From positions 22,754,001-22,818,000 of the forward strand of contig OU612073.1 of NCBI GenBank assembly GCA_914767715.1: a DNA stretch of 64,000 bases, given 5' to 3'. Made by a program: the position numbers and the translations under genes. Origin of the DNA: Membranipora membranacea. Its lineage: Eukaryota > Bryozoa > Gymnolaemata > Cheilostomatida > Membraniporidae. This document shows, piece after piece, positions 1-14,000 of the stretch (its first letter is position 1; every line of letters begins with the position of its first letter). The notes beneath the pieces were generated by a model. That model was not told the origin of the DNA and ran no database searches. It saw only the letters and a program-made list of their open reading frames with translations.

Positions 1-2049
1 CATGTACACTCCAACATTACATTACTGTTATTCCTCCCCATAGCTCTATCTCAGAGCAGTCATTCCTCGGGATGCTCGTTCAACAAGATATTTAATCAAC
101 CATCTACACAGACATATATTTATATACTTAAAAACTTCTAAAGGTTTTACTGTCAGTTGGACCAAATCTAGTTTCTGCGATTGGATATTGTGTAGCCAAA
201 TCGCAAGTCTTTTGTTGAAGACCTGTGCTAAAGACACTGCAACTATACTATACTTAACTTGAGCAAAGTAGATGTTCGCAAGACGCATTTAAAGCCTAGG
301 CCGATATATATATATCACAGGTCCTCTCCAAAACCATCGCTCAGGGTCCCACTAGCAATTTCGATTCGAATTGTCAACCCTGATTCTTGTATCCAGGATT
401 TGGTCAAGTAACTATATATACCTGGATGCAGAGATAGTAAAACACATGGCACAGACCCTGGTTTCACAGTATACTAGTGACAATTATGATATATGTATGC
501 TCATGCTTTCCCAACAGAGGGGGGGGGGGGCAGTCAAGTCAAATATAGTCAGAGAGTCACAGTGAGTCCCACAGGTTTTGGAGTAGACAAAGACATGTCT
601 ACTCCATAACCTGTGGGACTAGTGAGTCACTGCTGTGACTCTCTGGCAATGTTTGACTTTACTGTACTAGTAGGATTAGACCATACATGTCAAATGTAAG
701 ATCTTGGTGTATCCTTGTCAATAGATAATGAATCAAATTCATTCAATGACCAACACCAATTGAAATGTAAAATGCTGTACTGTTTACAACTTTATCCAGA
801 TATCACTGTTTCTGCAGCAAAACTTGAAGATTGTGTATTTTGTTGTTACATGCTGTTTCCTTTTCTGTGAACTATTTGCTCTAATTTGTGCATCGAATTC
901 TCACAACTGTAAAACGGGTCTATCTTAGTGTTTTAATACTTCCATTGCTAAAAAAAAAATTATCTAGTTTTTCCACTCACTTCATTTTTTTAGTTTCATC
1001 TGGTCATTCACACTATAGTTATGGTCTGATAAGGTGAGTACACTGCAAGTTTGTTCGCTGCTGGTGTCTTAACGTGTTTCACATGTGCATACCAACTGTT
1101 TCACAGCTGTATCAGTCTGGTGACTGTCTCAAGTGACGTGTCTGAGTTTCATTCATTCAATTTTATTTATCCTTTTTTTTTCTCACCTCAAACAAGTTAC
1201 AAGGGTTAGTCAATTAAGTCCCTGGTCTTGTTACTTACAAGCAGTTTATATGGTATTGGGTTTGTGGAATTTTAAATAGAATTTTTGAGGAAATTATGTT
1301 TGTTTATTTAAACATGTCAACTAAGACAAGTTAGTCAGTAGAGTAGGTAGTAATAAGTAGGGTAGCGAAGCGAGAAAACTTGCCAACTTGTAGTTGAGAG
1401 GGAGGAGGGTGTGAGGTAGGTTGGTGTATTGTCTTATTTTTTGCTGAGACTGACAGCTTAACATTAGAAAACCTCTCTTCAGGGTTAGGGCTTAGTAAGG
1501 CTACTCTACTGAGTACTCCCTTGTTGGCACCTCTTTGTCATTCATTGATTGATTGAGTGGAATTACCGAGATGTAGGCCTAGGCGCTAAATTAAGGTAAG
1601 AGGTTGCATAAGAATTATCTTTTAATTGGCATTTTAAGCAAACTTGCCACCAGAAACTTTTAACTAGGCTAATGTCTAAGAGCAGGTGACTTTATGCCAT
1701 GCTTTATTGACAAGGATCTCAAGACTCGAAATTCATCCTGTGGAAAATGTTGGACCACGAGATTTTTCTATTTACAACTGAGGATTACTTGCATGATGTG
1801 GTTTGACTTGCATAATTCTTGTACCATGAATGATAGGTTTATGCACATTGATATCTAGTGAGTTTGGCAAAAACACTACAGCAGCCTAGTCAATTATCAT
1901 GAGCATAAAACTGTGGCATACATTATCAAATACATTACACCAATCTCCCTGATTTCACTATGTTTAATTATTGTTGTTGTAGCTATGGTTATTGATGCAG
2001 ATGTGAACATGTGAGACTGTAAAAAGGAGACACTAAATAGTCAGTGATA
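1..2049. other. 5' flank of CPSF2, no gene seen
   Basis: No convincing coding exon is visible here on either strand. The stretch is AT-rich, with short homopolymers (a G run near 520-530) and an inverted repeat at 536-659 listed separately. Any CPSF2 promoter or 5' UTR must lie in the right part of it, but I see no core-promoter motif I would trust. Confidence 0.5.
536..659. repeat. Imperfect inverted repeat, arms about 55-63 bp
   Basis: The left arm (about 536-588) and right arm (about 597-659) are reverse complements. Both contain GAGAGTCACAG and TCCCACAGGTT followed by GGAGTAGAC near the centre. The right arm has about 10 extra bases, with a second GAGTCAC copy. The loop is only about 8 bases, so a single strand could fold into a long hairpin. 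It is probably a small MITE-like element or a local inverted duplication. Confidence 0.8.
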
Positions 2050-5000
2050 ATGACGTCGATTATAAAATTTACAGCTCTACAAGGGGCTTTGGATGAAGGT
2101 CCACTAGCTTATCATTTACAGGTAAGCTAAGCTGAGCGGAGAGGGGCTTGCGTAAGCCTTAACAATAGGGTCGTTTTAGGATTTTTGCCAGGATTTTGAT
2201 TTAGATACATACTCTTAGGACACCCTGTATGAGTACGAGTATGATACAGTTTTCTGTCTTTGTCCCCATATTAGACTATATCTGAATACAATCATCCAAG
2301 AATAAGTTCATGTTTGCAGATCTTGCATACCATACCTATAATTGTAATAACCGGTCGTTACTCCTATCTTCTCCTCCACAGATTGACGACTTTAACATAC
2401 TGCTGGACTGTGGCTGGGATGAAGACTTTACTGTAGAGAAGTTGGACCCAGTCATCAAGTAAGTTAGTTAGAATAAATATATCAGACTTTAGTTGCTCGG
2501 TGATGTGCATAAAAATACAGAATGGGTATGTGGTATGAAAGTCTGAGGGTAGGTAAGAGTTACATAGACAATTAAGTCAAATGGGTTATGGATTTCTCCT
2601 CAGTTTTTCCTAGGGTTATTGGGAGTTGTCTGACTCCAGTTCAAAATGGGACAACTCTTGGAAGCTAAATATGGCAGTGATTGGATCAGGTAGGGTGGGA
2701 TATATGAAGATTGGACTACCTGTCCTGTCACGTGACATTATTATTTACAATCGTAGGTGCGACTGAAAAGTTCCTTCCAATAATAACATAATCATCCTCT
2801 CCCATCTTCCTATGGTTACATAACAATCCCCTCCCACCCTCCCTGCTTGAAAGAAACTGTTCATCAAAATCTTATCAGAATGGCGAATTGCTAAATTTGT
2901 TAGCCTTATTTACACATATTTGAAATTATTTTAATATAAATGTTGTTTCGATGATTTGAAAAATATTTGTCAGAATAAATTAATTGTTTGGTTCAGCTTT
3001 GTCTAACATATTTCCATAGCTTCTCTATACTGGTGTCATGTTTTGTAGTATATGCAGTAAGCTGAATGCTGTGGTGTTGACTTATCCAGATTTATATCAC
3101 CTGGGTGCCATACCTTACCTTGTGGGTAAAGGGCACTTAACATGCCCTATTTACGCCACAATGCCAGTACACAAGATGGGACAGATGTTTATGTATGACG
3201 TGTTCCTGGTAAGTATTGCTGGAGGTTGTCTGGGTACATTATAACAGTATCTGTGTTCTCACTAAACTCACTAAAATTCTTAATAGCTGAAGTTTTTTTA
3301 GCAGCCATAAATTCTGAGGTGCTTGTCATTCGATCCAGATGGTCTTTCTTATTGCTATTGACGCTTGGCTGAAAGTTTTATTTCTTCAGCATGTTCTGTG
3401 CCATTGCATATAGTGTGTTTCCATTTCTCTTAAAAAACTCTACCTACATTTGTTTGTTATTTTTTAGTCTAGAAACAACTATGAAGAGTTCGATTTATTC
3501 ACCCTGGATGATGTAGATAATGCCTTCGATAAGATCACGACACTCAAATACTCTCAGACTGTCACTTTCACTGGTACGTGTAAGGACTGGGTTATGTAAA
3601 TGACTGATTCCAATACATATATACAATGGTATATGACATATTAACTTATCCTCTATGCTAAGCCTTCTCTGGTTAACAAACTTATGCTTTTCGACTAATG
3701 TCTGGCCAGTATATGTCAAAGAAGTCGCAGACATAGGGCCAGTATCCCTTAACCAATGCATTGAGGGAGTGTGATTGTTGATAATGTTTGTGCTATTCAG
3801 GTTCAAATCCATGTGACTGTCCTACGAACAATGTGACAAAACTTGCCTGGAGTATTTAGTAATTCAGGTTGCTGACAGTTGCCTGATTTATATTATACTC
3901 TACCTTAGCGGTTTAATGATTTGTTATCCTCAGATAATGAAAATCATTCATGGAAGTTCTACTTGATAGGTAAGGGTCAGGGTATACGAGCGATCCCTTT
4001 AGCTGCCGGTCACATGATTGGTGGTGCATTGTGGAAAATAATAAAGGACGGTGATGAAGAAATCGTCTACGCTGTAGATTTCAACCACAAAAAAGAAAGG
4101 TGGGTGTTATTTACTGACCGAATTGTTTCTTATCGCTCAATAATTGGATCAAAATGCTAATAAAGCCTTACATCCCAAGCATTACATTGCACGCAAACGC
4201 CCCATCCAATAGTCACGTTTTTCAGCGAATCATACTTACATGACTGTATTACTGCTTCTGATCCAGGATCTTAGTCTGACGAGTAAACAGAAAACAGCTT
4301 CACATGATATAAGTTTATTGATGTCATAAAGCTTAAACTTATAGACTAATACTTCTGTTGGCTGTGACCCTTACAATTAGATTTGGGCTTTATTAAATTC
4401 CTCCTTGTGTCTGTGAGAGCTCTACTGGAGTAAAATGAGCACAATTTCCAGTTGAATTGCAAAGGAAAATCACAATTTATGCAAAAAAAAAAGTGATGCA
4501 TTAAATACTACATCATATACCCATGGATTTCCTTATAAATAAATTGAAAAATGAAAGAAAAATCTGCGAGGGCGCAATAGCCTGAGATTTCTCGTAAATA
4601 AAAGTATTTTGTATCTTTGGCGCGCTGCAAACTTGCACGTCAACGATGACATAATTAAATATTTTCCTTATTTTCAGACATTTAAATGGATGTTCTATGG
4701 ATATGTTCAACAGACCTTCCCTGTTTATTACTGATGCGTTTAATGCTACTTATAATCAAGAGAGAAGGAAGAACAGAGATGGGCAGTTACTAAGTATGTT
4801 TTCACTCTCCCTGCATAAGGACAATATTCATTTGGATTTTTTAATTTCGCTAATAGAAATCCTTTTTTTCTTACTTGATCCACTATTCATTATAATCTGG
4901 CAGGAAAGATGATCAATGATGATAAAAACTATGATAATGTAGTTTATTTGTGAAACCCTAAGCACAACTACAAAGATTGTTATTAAAACAATAATTTCTT

Positions 5001-8000
5001 AGCCTCATACAATAAAGATTAAAATATATGATGTGAAATTAAATAAAATTAACGCATGTGGATAAATAGGTAGATGCAGGTAAAATGATAAAGATGATAA
5101 AAATGTCATGAAATAAACTATGGCAGATTAACAAAATAAAGTTCTATAAGAAGAAATCAAAATGCACTGATAATTTATCACATTTATTTTACAGCTGAAA
5201 TGATACAAGCTCTGAGGAATAAAGGTAACGTACTGGTAGCTGTGGATACTGCTGGTAGGAATCTGGAGCTTATACAGTTATTGGTAAGTACTATAAATAG
5301 ACGCCTTATGTGAAGTATCCCACAATGCAACTACTGAAGAATATCTTCAGAAATAAGTTGGGTGATAAGTGGTCGACCAAAGGTGCATTATGGGAATTAT
5401 GTTATGGTTGGTTATGAACGACAAAATAATGGTCATTGCTACCTCTAAAAGACTAAGGACCCACAACAATAATTTTTACCAACAGCTGAACATCACCCAA
5501 AGAAATCATATGATGTATTGATGCTACCTGATCTGCAAAAAAGAGAATTAAGTGAATTTTCTCACACCTCTAGCCTTTGAGTTGTCTCTCAGGGGGACAG
5601 GGATATTTTTTATGTGTGCGGACGGTTCTACAATGGAACATTTCTAAGTAATTAAAAGCATTTGTTGAGTGGGTTGAGTATTACAAGTGTATGTCCATTG
5701 TACTATATTGGTATGATTATCTAATGCTTAAACCCTTCCCACACACGCAACAACTTGTATGCTGGGCACATGAACTTTTCTATATTCATTCGATATACTC
5801 TTAAGTCCCATTCAGGCTTCTCAATTTCAGAAAGAAATGATGCTTGGTCCTGAGCTTTTCCTAGAATTGTTGTTGTGGCCATTTTCCCAGGCATTTCTGT
5901 ACTGAGTAATCGCAGTGATCTGAGAACTAACCCGTTCCGCAGATGGATGTTGAGCATTGGAATATATGCTAAACTTGCTAAAATTCTGCTGCTGTAATGA
6001 TACGTTGCTCTTTACTTACTCCACTTTTTTTTTTCTACAGGAAACACTATGGAAGAATCCGGACTCTGGTCTGATGGTGTACAGTATAGCTCTGCTCAAC
6101 ACTGTCTGTTATAATGTTGTCGAATTTGCCAAATCTCAGGTTTGCTTCTCTTTACTTATCAAAGTATCCTTTGAGGAAACTTTATCATGAAACTCAGATC
6201 AGATTAGAATATTATTTTATGAATACCGTGACAACGCTGATAATTCTTTAACACATCCTTATGTTGAGCATTCTCTTACTTACTTATCAAAGTTTGAAAG
6301 TTCTTCTGAGAAGCCCCAAACTATTGTCTTTCAGGCATAAAGAATTTGCAGCTGAGTGAAAATGAAACCTAATTCTTTCCTCTATGATGTGGCCAAATGA
6401 GTCATCTTTCAAAATATAATAAACAACATGTTCCTATCACTGTGATGTGCTGGGAGGCAATCACACAGGTGTTAGAGCCAAGATTACTTTTTGCTGACTA
6501 GCTTTCCAAAACTAAACGGCATGGTTTAGTCAATGCCATCTTGCCTTCCATCATTCGGACGATCAGAAAAACCTTAAACTTCAGACTTAGACTTAAACTT
6601 CAGACTTAGACTTAAACTTAAACTTCAGAAAGACTTTGTACGATTATAGATGGAATGGATGAGCGACAGAATAGTGAGGGCATTCGAAGATAAACGAAAT
6701 AATCCGTTCACATTTAAACACATAAAACTGTGTCACAGTATGGCTGAGATAGACGCCCTACCTGAACCTAAGGTAAGATTTACTTGTTTATTCAGAAATA
6801 GAAAAGAGAAAAATAGAAACATGATACAATTTCAATTTCTTCAAAAAATAATGAGTGTAAGAGTGCTATGTTCGGTTACAGTTTAAACTTTGGTTCGGGT
6901 TGCTATAGGTTTCATTTTATTATTGTCTGCTGACCACTACTCACTATCAAGGTGGTCGATAATTGAATACCAACCTGGACCAAAGTTAAGCTTTGCAAAC
7001 ATATGCAGATTATACAGTACTGGAATCATTATGGTCAAAAACCATGGGGGTAAATCTATCAGGTTAACCTTGCTAATCACCTAACCCTGATTGTTCCTGC
7101 AAGTTTCACAAAGATTTGATTTTTGTGACTAATGAGCTAATTAGAAGTTAGCATAGATATAATACTACACCAATCTAATCCGATTAATCGACTTACTAAC
7201 AAACCCAAAGTATTTTACAGTCGGCGGTAAGTAATTATTGGTACCATTAGAAATTGTCCCCTTTGCTCTGGACTGATGATCATGAGTGGTATGTAGTTGA
7301 CTAAAAGTACAATCCCAATAAAATACTGCTCCTACATAGTTGATAGTAAAGGCTGAAATTCTCCAGAAATGGCTTATAGATAGATTTATGTTATCATGAG
7401 ATATATAATATATGTCTCCACAATTATTAATAGCTGAAGTCATCAGCTATATTAGATTATAAATTATAATAAAGCTGATGACTTCAGCTGTTAACATTTG
7501 TGGATGCATTCAGCTTTTTCAGTCACTTAAACTGTATAGCCGTTTATTGAGCTTGGACAGTACACTGGCAACTCCATACCACTCATGTTCATTGTACCTG
7601 AGCAAGTTCCCGGAATATTTGTTTTCACAAGGCTAAATAACTCCTAGACCACCTTGCAAAAAATCGTGCTAAGTCTCTGCTACTAAAATTAAAGATGAGA
7701 CAAAAAATATACAAAACCTTGCCACAAGTTAATCATGTACAAGTATCCGTATCAGATAAAACCAGCAGTGTAGACTACTCCCTAATCACAACAACAAAAC
7801 TGAAAACTAATCAAGTTTTTTGAGAACATTGTGCTGCAAAAATATCGGTATTGTCAAATAAATATATCCTACTGATGAATTTGGATATATCATCACCTTG
7901 TAGAGAGAAATGGCCTCGACCACCGGGGCACTCAACCATTGGACCTGTACAAGCTGCAGTGGGTCTGTGGCGGCATACAGCATTAGTTATCAATTAGAAC

Positions 8001-11000
8001 CCTCAAGAATTAAAATTGTGTTCTAATCAATAGGGCACTTTCCTGTCAATGTCACGTTTGATCACATTGACAGTAAATTTTAATTTTGTAATAAAAATTG
8101 ATGTTGAACATCACATCAGTTGGATATCAGCGGAAATATCATATGCAACAAAAGAAGTATTGACCCGTAGAAGCTGTGTGCGGCACCCATTGAAGACTGC
8201 GGGAATTGGTTGCACTGACTTGAGATTTAGATTATTGACCAAATATTGTAACATGTTTATCTCTACGACGGCGTCTGTTGGGAAGTTATGACCTGGGAGA
8301 TGTGTAATAACCTCTGCAGTCTACATTGATCATGTCCATGGATTTGCTTATTTGTGTTCCGAAATGATCAACATCTAGTCTTGCCAGGACAGATAGAAGT
8401 TGATGCCATTTCATTCACCGATGACAATGAGTAATCAGGCAAAACAGAAATGATTATAAAATCATCATCCATTACGTAATGTCCAATCTCAATCGTGTAC
8501 CATCTGCTGACATCTCCATTTAATTAACAGATTGGGTGCCTTAAATATCTTGTTTATTGGTTAAAAAAATCAATGGAATTATGAAGAAGTTTGTGAATGA
8601 CATGATTGCCTTGACAAAATCGTTCTTATTAAATGCTTAACAGTCATTTTGAGATAATCAGCCTGTTTATATTTGCTAATTTACCAGGCATATATATAAG
8701 TGTCATTGATGAATTAAATACATGGTTAAGAAGTAGACCTAGTTCTCTCTTGGCAGGCAATAAAATCATTTGATTTCTAGAAGCCGTTAGTAGTCGTACA
8801 TCTAGAAGCCATATTATTGTATTTTTTAATCCTCATATTTCATGCTCTGAGTCACAAGGAGATTCCATAAAAAAATACAAGATAAAAAGGGATAAAAATG
8901 CAAAATTATATATACAGCTTTACAGATCGATATGGCACAATAATTGAATTATCTCATAATACAGACACTGTTACTTGTTGGTTATGTCTGGGTAGGTAGC
9001 CTGAAACATCAAATAACAAAGAGTAAGCTTCCTCAATGAAAGCGAAAAATCTCGTATATAAGGAATATGGGAGTAAAATCATGGTATTCACCTGAATTAC
9101 AGCCCATTTCAGAGGGCTTAATACAGATTAGAAAAATACTTCTAAGCTGCCAAACACGTGAAAGTTAAAACTTGAAATAAATGGCCCCTCTGAGTTCTGC
9201 TTTCAATTGATCAATGTTTGACAGTCAGCAGGTACATTATAATATCAGTGGATGGAAACAGTGACTATGACTGACTGGCTGAGCCTGCTGGGTTATTTGT
9301 GTTCACCACCAAGTTCTGTAGTATATTGTTAGCAATAATTATAGAATAATGAATTGTTGTCTTTTCTTTATTGGACGGGAAACAGTTGAGCGCCCTTCTT
9401 TTCTTTGAGCTTTGTCTAGGATTTGTTGGCATTGTCATTGACACAAATATATCTTGGTGTTCCTCCGTTGGATTGTTTGCTGAGCAGGTTGACTCCCTTT
9501 CTTTGAATCTCACAGATCTTTTCCTGGTTAATGTTGGCTCTACTCCAAGGCCTGTTGCTTCATTATCCTGCTCACTGTCACTTTCAGTAGGACTGGCTGC
9601 TGGAGTAAGGAATGGGCCCAGTGATGAATTTTCCCAAGACCTATAGTCCATATCATCTTTGGTGCTTATCGGTGATGGTGTACGCTGTCCTGTCTCATCC
9701 TCAATACAAAGCATTGGTTTCGCTTGTTGGCTGAGCAACCCATGATTACTTTGAGATTTGTTGAGCAGTTTGCTGAAGGAAAACCCTCTGATAGATGGCA
9801 GTCTCACTCTAATCCCTCCAAAAGCCATTTCGCTATTTGATGTAGATGGCTGTGAATAAAATGAAAACGATTATTCTATGATATACTCAGAGTTTATAAT
9901 GAGAGCTTATATTTAAAACTGTCAAGGATAGGATGTTTGCTCCACCAAAGTTCCCAGAGAATGTATTGAACCCAATTATGTCTATGATGTTTCTTTTTCT
10001 CGTACCTAAGGGGTTTCTTCAACTCAACAGTTATGGAAGCTTTCAACCAATAGTTTCAAATGACTCGACTGAGAGATAGTCTCAATTTGTTCAGCTATTA
10101 CAAAAACTGAAGAGCAAACACTCATCACTACCATGAGTCTATGTGTTATCTACCATGTACAGTGTCGTACCTTTCTCTGTTCCCCAACTGAAACATTAGT
10201 AGTTACAGTGTCCATTTTAGTGTTATTTTCTGATTCATGATCATTACAATTACTGGCCGAGGATAGCTTCTACAAAAGGGAGACATTGCAATATGTAGGA
10301 TAGTTCATGAATAACTGGTCACTGGCTGTATGATATAAACTTCTCTGATGTGTATATACTGCTGCTCCGCTGAAGTCGGGGAAACCCTTATATAGGCAGC
10401 TACGTTACAGTCAAACCTTAACTGATGTGGTAGCGAAAGGATTCTTCACTTGTAATAAATTATATTAAAATCTTGAATAATTTTAATGAGTCAGGAATCT
10501 GATACAACCTTGAAACAACACGTCACAACTAATTCAAGATATTCCAAGAACTTGACAAGCCAGTGATTAGATTTTGGTGATGACTTATGATCCCACAGAT
10601 GTTAAACATTGATAAAAGAAACTAGCTAAAGATATCATTGTCGAGCGGAAATAGGTTCATATTGTATGTTGAGTTAGTGGTTTCTCACGACCCATTTCAG
10701 GTTTGTGAGACTAAATTGATTAGTGCACATAAAGCGTTAATATGTAAGTAGTGCTGGTTGTGGAAGCTGAAAGAGTAAGTTTTGTTTAGTGAAAGAATCA
10801 CATGAAGCGAACGATATCAAAGAGACAAACACCTCTACCTTGTACCTTGCTACAGCATTGCTGGCTCAGTGTCCTACATAATTAGTAGGAGTGAGAAGTC
10901 GTAAGCAAGTAACTAGCATGGCTGATCAGTTAGTTCGCCAAAGTGAATCAGTATGATGGGTAAATACATGACAAAATTGTGACGAATATCTGTTGCTGAA

Positions 11001-14000
11001 CCACAGCCTGTTCAATAAATTTTCAAATTGGTCTTCAAAATCTGACACTCTAAGCTGCAATGGTAAATGTGCTGCCCGCTAAGCATGCAATATATATAAA
11101 GCAAGATCTGGCAGCTTATCTGGGATTCAGAAGCTAAAATTCATCAGTGTGTTCAATGAAGATCTTACTTTTATGTATTGCTAAGGTACCGTTGTTCCTT
11201 AAAAGTACAGAGAGTTCAGTAAACAATCGTACACAGTATCCTTCATTACATAACCGCTGTATAACAAAATATTTCCATGGTAGGGATAGAACTCTTCATG
11301 AATGCTTTTTACTTACTCTTCTAAGTCTCTGTTGAATACACTTGGGGCCTCCGCATGTTTTGATTAGCTGCACCGCCTCTTCTCGGAACGCCCTGTTCAG
11401 CCAGCCGTAGAATATTGGATTTATGCAGGAAGAGCTTGTGGCAAGTATTTTGAGAATACAATGTATCAGCCCGATCTACAACAAAGTCCTAGAAAATGTA
11501 GAAGGTGTTACAACCAACAAGTCTGCCATCACATTGGATTGTGTAATGTTAGTGCTAGCAAAACGAACCTATACTTCCGGATGATCCACATGGATATTAG
11601 TTTCCACCACAACACGGTGTAAAATATGGATTGTAATAAATATTCCCCAATTGTCACCTCGTTCAAGTAGCATGCTACAGGGTGGTATGTGATCATAACA
11701 CAACAGTGATATAGAGCAAATCACTTACCAATCCTGAACCATAATACCAGTAAGTGAGTCAAATTGAATGAGCTCTAAGCCCTACATTGCTCTGGTTGCA
11801 GAGTCTCTGACAAGAGGCCAACGTAGACTTTTGCTGTCCCGGATATGTCTGTATAACACTTACCTCATCAGTAGGTACAATCTTAGGTGCTGTATCCATA
11901 ATAAGCATGAAGATCACAGTTGGACTCCAGCATATAACAAAAACTACCACAATACTGAATAGTGTCTTGCCCACTGCTTTTTTTCTCTCGTAAGTCTTCC
12001 TAGCCCTTATCTCAGCTGAACTTTTACCGTTGGTGTACTTTGCCATCCCGTTAATGTTGGCAAGGCTTGCTCTTGTCATTTGCAATCTACAAGCAAATCA
12101 CTACAATTCAGTACCTAGGACATGGCTGATGAATAAGCTCCTTTTGACAATCATAAGGTCTCTAAAGTTGACAAGAGTCAACAGTCAAATGTTATGAATA
12201 TGTATAGTGTCACTACTTCGATAAAAAATATGCAATAGGCTAAAACTAATAAATATCCCACAGTTATTTCTGGCTCCTAACATTGCTAAATCTTACCTTT
12301 TTTCAAGTATGTTGTATATTTGAGCGTGAAGAATAATAGTGACAATTACTGGTAGCATAAACTGTGTAGATAAGATTAAAGTACCATATATGGTTCTCGA
12401 CTTTGGATCTGGCCATACCTCGATACACAAAGCTCGGCTATCCTGTATAGAACAAATATCAATCAATAGCATGAATATCACATTAATTTCTTAAAGGAGA
12501 GTTAAGGAGTATTGCTCTTTCTGATATTCATCGGATACCTTTGATTGAATGCGGGCACGTATGCAACCAATTGGTTATAACCCGGGAGGTATCATTGATA
12601 TGGAAGTACTGCAAGTTACACATTCATTATATTCAGATTTGATGGAGACCCAGTAAAAAGTACCATACCTTTATGAAGCTGGGCAGATAGTCTTGAGGGC
12701 GCTCTAACTTGGTGTATAACATGAGAGGTACTGACAGCAGCAGAGATACGACAATAACTGCTAATATCATCATACATGCCTAAAAATGGATGTCAGAATA
12801 TAAGATAATGGCCAAAACCTTGACAGGAACTATGAGAAGTTCATAACCACAACATTGATGAATGCTTTGCGGAATTGGTTTCATCTGTTGCAAAATACTA
12901 ATTTCTCCAGATGACAGGACGACTTCTGGTCCATTAGATAGCAGGATATCATGTCGCTGTGCATTCTAAGAGAAAGTACCATCATCATTCATTTCTAATG
13001 TAACTGTATGCCTCACTACTACATGTATCTTATTTCCTTTAATCACACTGATGTCATTGGAAATTTTAAAACACTAGTTTGCTATATTTCTTTAATTATG
13101 AAGATGTCAATTAGAAAACTTACAAACACCTTTTGGTCACTGATCCTGGCGAAAAGGATAAGAAGTATGAACTGGAATGTCTACCTGATACAAATTGGCT
13201 GGTAACTGGTACCCAACTTATTATGTACAAAACTTATATCTAAAATGGTATAAAACGAAGCAGTAATCTTTATGACACACTGTTGTGAGCATGTTACAAG
13301 CTCTCTCTGACCTAGAAAAATCCCACATGACCTAGAAAATGTATTTGGTACCTACTGTACTAGTACTGTACTAGGCTGCAGACATTGCGATACATACCTT
13401 GAATCGAGAGATGCCGAATTTGGCACCAGGCTTGGCAGCAATACATCTGTCCAGAGATATAAGCATGATAGTCCAGCTCGAGACAAACACAGGCAGAGAG
13501 AATGTAGGGTAGGCTATATGACACAACGCTCTACCAAACACCCAGTCGTTCTCCATAATGTAGTATAAATAGATTGGCATGTTAAATGTCAACATGACTG
13601 TATCTGATAGGGCAAGATTGACAATGAAGACATATGTCGCCTACAAAAGACATATTAAGAGTTTGGAACACTCCTGCTGTTGGTGAGGAGAAAGAGTTAA
13701 AATAAACACTAAATAATATTGTCTATCAAGAAAAAAACTATTAGACAAGGTTGATAAAAATTTGAAAGGCTATATACAGTGTACAAGAAAAAACAATCTA
13801 TGCCTAGCCTACTCATACAAGTTACATATTTCACTTATATGGGTTTCAATTTCTGTATTTGAATCAGTATCTTAAACAAGCAGAGTTCAAAAGCCTAATT
13901 TGATTTGTTTGGTCTAAAAATACAGCTGTTGGCTAGTGGCAAATTACATAACAATACGATTGGGAATCTCTCAAGGCTAAATAATTGGATGTTTGCACTG

